A DNA stretch of 12,651 bases, taken from NCBI GenBank assembly GCA_003990745.1, contig RBNI01005385.1, positions 1 to 12,651 on the forward strand. Direction: 5' to 3'. Shown piece after piece: positions 7,201 to 12,651 of this stretch. The first letter of the stretch is position 1; the number at the start of each line of letters is the position of its first letter. Position numbers and translations under genes: made by a program. Below the pieces are notes generated by a model. It had not been told where the DNA came from. It saw nothing but the letters and a program-made list of their open reading frames with translations, and did not search any database. The stretch comes from Jimgerdemannia flammicorona. Its lineage: Eukaryota; Mucoromycota; Endogonomycetes; Endogonales; Endogonaceae.

Positions 7201-8194
7201 GCCACTGTTCAATGGCTTGTATTTTTCTTGGGTCTACTTGAATTCCTTTGGCTGATACAATGTGTCCAAGGTATTCAACTTGATCCTTGAAAAATTCACA
7301 TTTCTTGAGTTTTGCATAGAGCTTGTTCTTACAGAGGATCTTGAGGACTTGTTCAATGTGCTTGAGGTGTTCTTCTTCAGTACTACTGAAGATCAGGATG
7401 TCATCAATATATACAAGTATAAAGATATAGAGCTGATCCTTGAAGATAGTTTGTATGAGATCTTGAAAGGTTGCTGGTGCATTGGTGAGACCAAAGGTCA
7501 TGACTAGAAATTCATAGAGTTCAAAGGGTGTCATGAAGGCAGTCTTGAGTATGTCTTCTGGCTTGATTCGAATTTGGTGATACCCAGAGGTGAGATCAAT
7601 CTTGGTGAAGTACTTTGCATTTTTGAGAGCATTAAAGATTTGATCTATAAGTGGTAGCAGATAATAGTTCTTGACTGTGATCTTGTTGAGTGCTCAGTAG
7701 TCTATGCACATTCACAGAGTATTATCCTTTTTCTTGACAAATAGGACTGGGGAGCCAAAGGGTGACTTGCTTAGCTGAATGGCTCCTCGCTTGATGAGTT
7801 CATTAAGTTCCTTCTTGACTGCTTCAATTTCAAGTAGAGATATGTGGTACATTTTCTTCTTAGATATAGCTGCATCAGGTACCAACTTAATTTCGTGGTC
7901 ATGGTCTCTTAAAGGTAGTAGACCAGGTAGTTTGTCTGGGAAGACATCCTTGTACTTGTTTAACAGTAACTTGATGCTTTCACTAATTGATAGCTTCTTG
8001 TCTTCTTTCTTTGGTTGAATCAGTGTCACAAAGGTACAGGTAGCTTTCTTGAGGGCCTTCTTGAACTGAATTGCTGAAAGGGTAGCAATTGGGATTCTCA
8101 TCTGAGTCTTGTCTGGCTTGATAGTAATGTTGGCTCCATCCTGAATCAAGGTGACTTCATTTTTGGTCCAATCAATCTGAGGGTTGTGCCGTAT
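7201..8194 (-). pseudogene. Reverse transcriptase of element 1
   Basis: The RT begins after protease with HNPQIDW and reads through PIQLSKSPFGSPVLFVKKKD, then a TGA, MCIDY, another TGA, and ALNKITVKN. Both TGA codons stand where this family has Arg (LRMCIDYRALNK), so they are most simply CGA-to-TGA changes. GYHQIRI, FLVMTFGLTNAPATFQ, the catalytic FILVYIDDILIFS with both Asp intact, CEFFKDQVEYLGHIVSAKGI and ELRSFLGLAGYY follow without indels. Only the two stops interrupt the RT itself, and the catalytic motif is preserved. Confidence 0.9.
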
Positions 8195-8540
8195 AAGCCT
8201 AAGATCAGGTTATGGTCTCCTAGTAGTACTACCTCAAAATCTAAATGTTCTCAGTACTTCTGGATCTTGAGGGGAAGTTTAGCAGCAATTGAGTCGATTG
8301 GTAAGGTGGTGCTATCTGTAGTGACAACTCCACCATTCTTGCCAGCTGGTTTGATGAGAATCTTGAGCTTATCAATGAGGTTTTTGTTGATGAAGTTCCC
8401 AACAGCTCCACTGTCTATGAGAACATCTAGCTCTTGTCCCTTGACTAGGCCTCTGAAAATGAGTATTGAATTGGCTCAGTTCTCAGCTATGCTTGCAACT
8501 TTGTCAGTACTGCCAAAGTGTAAGAGAGTTGCTTTTTAGG
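8195..8540 (-). pseudogene. Aspartic protease of element 1
   Basis: The retropepsin-like protease cleaves Gag-Pol. On the minus strand there is LVKGQELDVLIDSGAVGNFIN, with the DSG catalytic triad at 8415-8407. It is followed by VVTTDSTTLPIDSIAAKLPL and HLDFEVVLLGDHNLILGL, the usual second half with the ILGL flap-end motif. TGA codons interrupt it before ANSILIF and after IQKY. The residues expected after ILGL (usually PWL) are missing, and the frame shifts at about 8191-8197, consistent with a small deletion. Upstream, KATLLHFGSTDKVASIAEN is the gag-side linker. No gag zinc knuckle is visible. Confidence 0.8.
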
Positions 8541-8555
8541 GTAACTATTATGTAG

Positions 8556-8593
8556 TTCTGGAAGGGTTTTCTGGAAGTTCTGGATATTCTGGA
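8556..8593. repeat. Clustered TTCTGGA heptamers
   Basis: TTCTGGA occurs four times (8556, 8569, 8578, 8587), with looser relatives near 8697-8745 (TTCTGGATGTTCAGG). TTCTGGAA is a two-unit heat-shock-like dyad, but the spacing does not give a perfect triplet. It may equally be a worn coding repeat at the end of gag. Confidence 0.4.
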
Positions 8594-8774
8594 AGACCGT
8601 TTTCTTATGGTCAAGATCAATTTCATATAGAGTACATCCTCTACACTTATTGATTTCAAGATCAGGTTGACATCTCAACCAAAGTCCTTTTTGGACTAGT
8701 TCTGGATGTTCAGGATTTTCTGTATTTCAGGAAGTTCAAGAAACTAAGGCCAGCTTAGTTGAATCAGCATATCG

Positions 8775-9132
8775 CTGCAGACAATACCCAATTAGGAAAT
8801 TTCGTGATGGGGTTAGGAGTAGGACCTAATGGGGAGCGAATTTACTTAAGAGTGGTTTGTGGGTTATTAAATAGATTTATTTGCTATTCATGATATTGCT
8901 ATACTAGGAGTATTTGTATGAAGGGATATTGTGGAGAAGTGCTCAGGAGTTGTGTTCAGATTATTCAGGTCTGAGATTCTGAGGTCTGGGGGAGGGGGTA
9001 TTTATACTAGTGAGGGGCTATCTGGACTATGCTAAATATGGATGTAGCACTAAGTGCTTTGCTGAGTCAGAATGCAGTCATATAGTATAAGGCTAATCTA
9101 ACTATACTATGACTGCTAATCTATTTATAGGT
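8775..9132 (-). promoter_or_regulatory. LTR-like promoter segment A ahead of element 1 pol
   Basis: The minus strand starts TGTAAACC at 9137, overlapping the stop codon of the upstream ORF. It has TATAAATACCCCC (TATA box 9006-8999) and an AATAAA at 8881-8876, the U3-R order of an LTR. It does not match the element 1 3' LTR (4378-4799), so it is not that element's partner LTR. It shares a few motifs with segment B near 2484-2544 (TATAAAT then ACCCC, and CTATTTATAG). It may be a separate solo LTR, or the distal part of a long LTR beginning at 10519. Confidence 0.4.
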
Positions 9133-10230
9133 TTACATGCTGTCTGGGTAGTCTTTGATGACATCACCATTGATTGCATCATCTCTGAAGAAGTAGTCAT
9201 CTAGGAAGAGTGGTTTGTAGATTACTTCTCCTTGTTGGCTGAGGTAATAATACATTAGAACTTCGTCTCCATCTCACAGGATAGCATCGTCTGTCTCGTA
9301 TGCTAGGTAAGGTGTTGGTGGACGAAGGAGGGGTGTATTGTTTTCACTTTCATCGGATTCACTGTCTGCATACCTTCTATAGGTTACAGCACTATGAGTC
9401 ATGGGGTTGTAGTAAGCTGGCGGCTGTAGTTCATATCGCTCGTACTCAGGTGGTGGAGTTGTTGGTTCAATCTCGAGGATTGTCTGAAGGTACAGGTTGT
9501 GTTCTCCGGTCTCTTCATTGTAGTTGAAGTAATTGGGGGTGAATGCAGGTTGGTATTCGTGCCAGTGGTCATTGTCCCAATAAGTCTTGTATATGGTTAT
9601 GAACTGTTGTAAGTTTATCGGTAAGGTTGGCGGTGTGATCAGGGTTGGTAGAGATCCTTGGCTTGACATCATGTCGGTGTCGGAGGGATCATTGTCTTTT
9701 GCTTCGTCTTCATCGAAGTTGATTATATTGTAGACGTCCTTCATAGTGTATCCAACTTAGGGCATTTGCAGGATGTGGTCATCGGGGTGTGGGAAGGTTC
9801 TGTCAGTAGTCTGAATGTATTCAAGATACTTGTGGTTGAGTTCTTATATCATGTCATCGATTTGGCCATAGGACAGGGTAGCAACCATTTTGCTGGTAGT
9901 AACTCGGAGGCAGGGAATAAAGATGCTATACTCATAGAAGAGTTCTCAGTGTTTGTGGGCGATGAGCTTCTGGTGTTGAGACATCTGGGTAATGTCTGTA
10001 TCGTAGTAGTATTCGACCATGTCTTCCAGGAGGCGGCTGATCTGATAGTAGCTTGAGATTTGTCCGATCCGGTGGGCCTCGTTAAGCATGTTCAGGGCGT
10101 TCCATCGGGCTTCTACGAAGTAGAGGGGTGCGAGGCTATGGATATTCATGAGGGGCAGAGGGGGTGTGGCTTGGTTGATAATGGCATTCCAAATGTCAGC
10201 GCGGATGCAGTTGTAGATCTCGGTGGTCAT
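9133..10230 (-). pseudogene. 365-codon ORF of unknown family, four in-frame stops, two PPxY motifs
   Basis: One continuous minus-strand frame runs from ATG (10230) to TAA (9133-9135). It is broken at codons 95 (TGA), 129 (TAA), 158 (TAA) and 319 (TGA) but has no indel. The N-terminal half (about codons 1-160) is helix-like, with IRADIWNAIINQATPPLP, VEARWNALNMLNEAH and YYQISRLLEDMVEYYYD. The C-terminal half is acidic and rich in Pro and Tyr, with NFDEDEAKDNDPSDTD and PPxY motifs at about residues 260-263 (PPEY) and 270-273 (PPAY). PPxY motifs bind WW domains of Nedd4/Rsp5 ubiquitin ligases. There is no Gag zinc knuckle, signal peptide or membrane segment. The stops fit CAA to TAA, CGA to TGA and TGG to TGA. 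A TATA box lies 70 bases upstream. I do not recognise the family. It could be an LTR-resident or accessory retrotransposon protein, an unusual Gag, or a captured gene. Confidence 0.65.
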
Positions 10231-10299
10231 GTTTGTGTGTTTGGAAGTTGTAGTTATTATTTGTTTTGGTTCTCTGTTTCAACGTGTCCCAGAGCTTAG

Positions 10300-10305
10300 T
10301 ATATA
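10300..10305 (-). promoter_or_regulatory. TATA box upstream of the 365-codon ORF
   Basis: The minus strand reads GCATATATACTAAGC. It lies 219 bases inside the proposed LTR start (10519) and 70 bases before the ATG at 10230, leaving a short A-rich leader (ACAAATAATAACTACAACTT). This is a normal core-promoter spacing. Confidence 0.5.
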
Positions 10306-10435
10306 TGCATCTGTTCTTAATTGGTAAGATTCCGTTTGTATGAACCTTGTGTTCCATGACTTCATATTGACTCAGCTTTGTGTGCTGTAACTTCTGTTTG
10401 ACTTAGCTTCATGATCGTAGGTGATTTCCAGATTT

Positions 10436-10497
10436 GTTCAGAGGTCGCATGTGATTTCAGTGGCTTGTTAAGAGGTGATGTGTAATTTCTGTGGCTT
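10436..10497. repeat. 31-bp tandem duplication in the element 2 U3
   Basis: Copies at 10436-10466 and 10467-10497 share GTT-AGAGGT and TT(C)-GTGGCTT elements with several substitutions. A third, weaker copy may precede them. Duplicated U3 segments often act as enhancers in LTR elements; this is inferred from position. Confidence 0.6.
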
Positions 10498-10519
10498 GGA
10501 GGTTACATATGTGCTTACA

Positions 10520-10533
10520 ACTCTCCCCTTCTT
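10520..10533 (-). other. Polypurine tract of element 2
   Basis: The minus strand reads AAGAAGGGGAGAGT immediately before TGTAAG. It closely matches the tract of element 1 at 4800-4812. The pol tail codons (DEDVES, stop, EGES) run into it. Confidence 0.75.
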
Positions 10534-12651
10534 AGCTTTCGACATCCTCGTCAGAGCCTTCTAATTTTGTTCTAGTGTTGTTACACCATTTAGGAGATCA
10601 AAAGTCCGGTAAAGTCCATTTTTTTCAGAAAGTGGCATGCTTGTAGTACAGTTGCCTAACACATTGGATTCATACATTAAAGGGTCGTGTGTTCAATGCT
10701 GTGCGCCAGAAGTGATTCTGATGTCATTCACTGCTGGAGAATTTCCTCTAAGGAATCTTCTTAAATGTTTATGCCTTGTTTCCCACCAGTGGTACAGGGA
10801 GAATAGGCTTGCTTTCAGTTTTGCTATTTTTTCCAGAGGATCAGTATTCTTTTGTTCTGTCTTGCTGAGTTCTTGATTAGGTTCGTGATAATTATAATGT
10901 TCGGGAGGGTAATATATGTTGTATACTGATAGGTGCAGGAGTATTCAGTGTTCAGTTGTTCGAGGAATTGTATTCCTGAACTAAGTTAGTAGCATTCTGG
11001 AGATTGGTCTTAGGTTCCTATGTTGCATCATGGATCGGATAACCTTTCCATTTGATGAGGTACTCAGGGTGGTTCTTGTGGCCACGTCTGTTGAGGATTT
11101 GTTCAACTTCGTATTCTTCCTGGTCATTAATAATGACAGGTGCAGGTGGTTCTGTAGTTCAGTTCGGGAATAGTTCATCATTGTTATCATTGTATCGCTT
11201 GAGACATTGGACATTGAAGACTGGGTGAATCTTAATAGTGTCCAGTAGTACCAATTTGTAGGAGGTTAGAGAGACTTGTGAAATGACTTCAAATGGTCCA
11301 ATGAACTTGCTGTTCAGCTTTGTAGATGGTCTGTGCTTGAGGTTGTCAACTCGGTATCCTCAAATGTCTAATAGGACTTTTTCTCTAATATCAAAGGTTT
11401 CTTCTCGGCAATGTTGATTAACATATTGTGCCTGTTGTTCTTGAGCTTGCGATAAATTCTCAATTGTGATCTGGCTTAGATTATGCATTTGGAGTAAGAA
11501 TTCTTCAACAGCTTCGACTGTAGAGAGTTCTTCAGTGATTCAGATGAGTGTCAGAGGAGTGTTTGGGTTTTGTCCATTGTTGGCGAAGAATGGGGTCATT
11601 CCAAGAGAGGCTTGCTTGCTGTTATTATAGGCAAACTCAACTGCAGTGAGGTGTTTATGCCAATCATCTTGTTTGTATGAGACATAGTTTCTTAGCATTT
11701 ATTCCAGAGTTTAGTTCATCTGTTCAGTTTGGCCATCAGTTTTGGGATGAAAGGCTGTAGATAGTGCAAGTTTTGTTCCAAGGTGCACATGTAGGGCTTT
11801 CCAAAAATGGCTGGTGAATTTCGGGTCTCAGTCACTAACAATGATCTTAGGAAGACCATGAAAGCAGAAGATATTATCAAACAAGAGTGTAGCTATGTCT
11901 GGTACTGTTGCAGTGGTGGTGGTTGGTACAAAGTGAGCTTGTTTGCTGAGATAGTCCACAAAGATAACAATTGCATCTTTCCCATTCTTGGTTCAAGGTA
12001 GTTGTACAATGAAGTCCATAGAGACTTGTTCCCAATTAGTGGATGGTACTGGGATAGGGTGGAGTAAACCAGGTTTTGCTAGTGTTGAGGACTTGTTGCA
12101 TTGGCAGACATCACAGGAAGTGATGTAGGTCTTTAGCTGATCTGCCATCCGGGGCCAATAGAAGTTTCGGAAGATAACTTCATAGCATTTATCAAATCCT
12201 AAGTGTCCAGCTGTAGGGGCATCATGACATTCGAATAGGATAGTCCTTCAGAGGTCTCGGTTGTTTGGAACATACAATCTGTCCTTATAGTAGATAGCAT
12301 TGTCTTTGAGTTGGTATTGATTGTACCAGGTATGCTTATCAGCATCATTACTATTCAAGATTTCTCGGAGTGCTTGAGCTTCTTTATCATCAGTACAGGC
12401 TGTGATAATTTGTTCCATGATGGAGTTTGTAACTAGGGTGAGAGTTTGGATGACTTCTTCAATAGGTAGTCTGGAGATTACATCAGCAACAATGTTTTTC
12501 TTGCCAGAGTGGTACTGGATTTCATAGTCAAAGTTGGTGAGGACTTTCATCCATCTGGCTTGCTTTCGAGAAAGGGTAGCCTGGGTCTTGATGTTGACTA
12601 ATGACTTGTGGTCAGTCAATACAGTGAAGTGTGCTCCTTCTAGGTATGGTT
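10534..12651 (-). pseudogene. Pol of gypsy chromovirus element 2: RNase H end, integrase, chromodomain
   Basis: A single frame can be followed from 12649 to 10543 with no indel. It opens in RNase H (LEGAHFTVLTDHKSLVNI, Asp intact; VADVISRLP). The integrase zinc finger reads CHDAPTAGHLG and SCDVCQ. The catalytic residues are Asp in MDFIVQLP (12016-12014), Asp in IVSD (11833-11831) and Glu in TDGQTEQMN (11725-11723), giving D-60-D-35-E. The linker ends with YKLVLLDTIKIHPVFNV. The chromodomain (about 11120-10970) reads YEVEQILNRRGHKNHPEYLIKW, continuing into KGYP and a TAG where Trp is expected. In-frame stops include TGA at 12248, 11993, 11828 and 10952 and TAA at 11711 and 11699. Most sit at Arg, Gln or Trp positions. 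It is related to element 1 but clearly a different family. Confidence 0.88.

Larger units (their letters stand above)
4378..8775 (-). mobile_element. Ty3/gypsy chromovirus relic, element 1 (gag and 5' LTR not found)
   Basis: The domain order on the minus strand is protease, RT, RNase H, integrase, chromodomain, polypurine tract and LTR, which is the chromovirus layout of Ty3/gypsy. At least two frameshifts and many in-frame stops make it non-coding. Only about 230 bases separate the first protease-side coding signal from LTR-like segment 8775-9132, too little for gag, so the element is truncated or internally deleted. Confidence 0.8.
10270..10519 (-). mobile_element. 3' LTR start (U3) of gypsy element 2
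   Basis: TGTAAGCACATATG begins at 10519 directly after a polypurine tract, as in element 1. The part given here ends at the predicted transcription start. The true LTR end is unknown: no clear terminal CA could be fixed, and the LTR may continue through the 365-codon ORF to about 8775. It carries a 31-bp tandem duplication and a TATA box. Confidence 0.55.
10270..12651 (-). mobile_element. Ty3/gypsy chromovirus relic, element 2 (3' half; runs off the right edge)
   Basis: It includes the RNase H end, integrase, chromodomain, polypurine tract and LTR start, in the same orientation as element 1. Gag, protease, RT and the 5' LTR would lie right of the window. Its decay is by substitution only across about 2.1 kb. 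Confidence 0.8.

Noticed and set aside
7262..8539. Plus-strand frames over RT and protease
   Set aside because: They are shadows of the minus-strand pol, with no motif of their own.
8487..8678. 63-codon minus-strand frame as a gag remnant
   Set aside because: It is not in the protease frame and has no zinc knuckle or gag-like segment, so the gag label is unsupported.
8775..9132. 5' LTR partner of the LTR at 4378-4799
   Set aside because: Beyond a TATA box and AATAAA, the two sequences do not align by eye, so they are not LTRs of one insertion.
9133..10230. The unknown ORF as a standard Gag
   Set aside because: There is no zinc knuckle or recognisable gag core, and it is separated from protease by a TATA/AATAAA-bearing segment. 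It is kept only as one alternative.
9300..10299. Plus-strand frames of 75-96 codons
   Set aside because: They are antisense to the 365-codon unknown ORF, whose minus-strand frame is continuous and has a promoter and sensible composition.
10637..10876. 79-codon plus-strand frame
   Set aside because: It lies antisense to the pol tail of element 2, with no recognisable domain.
10981..11214. 77-codon minus-strand frame
   Set aside because: It is out of frame with the chromodomain that clearly occupies this segment.
9133..12651. A variant genetic code that reads TGA as an amino acid
   Set aside because: TAA and TAG also interrupt conserved positions, and TGA falls at both Arg and probable Trp sites. 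Mutation of CGA, CAA and TGG explains all of them.
1..12651. CRISPR array, tRNA or rRNA genes
   Set aside because: No regularly spaced identical repeats with unique spacers were seen, and no tRNA cloverleaf or rRNA core sequence was recognised on either strand.

Overview
The window is a transposon graveyard, most likely from a transposon-rich filamentous fungus. It holds Ty3/gypsy elements with a chromodomain at the end of pol (chromoviruses), a LINE fragment, AT-rich decayed DNA, and damage that looks like C-to-T mutation (RIP or methyl-C deamination). Assignment to a fungus is an inference from this combination; a plant or another eukaryote is not excluded. I see no intact host gene, tRNA or rRNA. 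Every recognisable coding region lies on the minus strand.

Layout, left to right. Positions 1-1077 are the C-terminal end of a LINE ORF2, GC-rich, open and very rich in Trp. It sits directly against, and apparently inside, an older gypsy pol relic (reverse transcriptase into the start of RNase H, about 1070-1640). Positions 1640-2700 are AT-rich with degenerate repeats and a promoter-like segment (TATA at 2484). Positions 2718-3206 hold a broken reading frame of unknown family whose N-terminal part is a 15-bp minisatellite. Positions 3207-4200 are low-complexity DNA. A 23-base T run (4198-4220) is a poly(A) tail on the minus strand. Positions 4378-4799 are the 3' LTR of gypsy element 1, with two perfect heat-shock-element triplets upstream of a TATA box. 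Positions 4800-8540 are its pol relic (protease, RT, RNase H, integrase, chromodomain); gag is not recognisable.

Positions 8775-9132 carry a second LTR-like promoter segment (TATAAATA plus AATAAA). Positions 9133-10230 hold a 365-codon reading frame of unknown family, interrupted by four stops, with two PPxY motifs. It has its own TATA box and begins 289 bases inside what looks like the 3' LTR of gypsy element 2. That LTR starts at 10519, directly after a polypurine tract. Positions 10520-12651 are the pol of element 2 (RNase H end, integrase, chromodomain), in one frame without indels but broken by stops, and running off the right edge.

The most interesting possibility is that unknown reading frames sit repeatedly between a pol/polypurine-tract end and a promoter-like segment leading into the next pol. 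They could be LTR-resident or accessory ORFs of these retrotransposons. Nearly all breaks fit C-to-T or G-to-A changes (CGA to TGA, CAA/CAG to TAA/TAG, TGG to TAG/TGA). The LINE fragment escaped this and is probably the youngest insertion.
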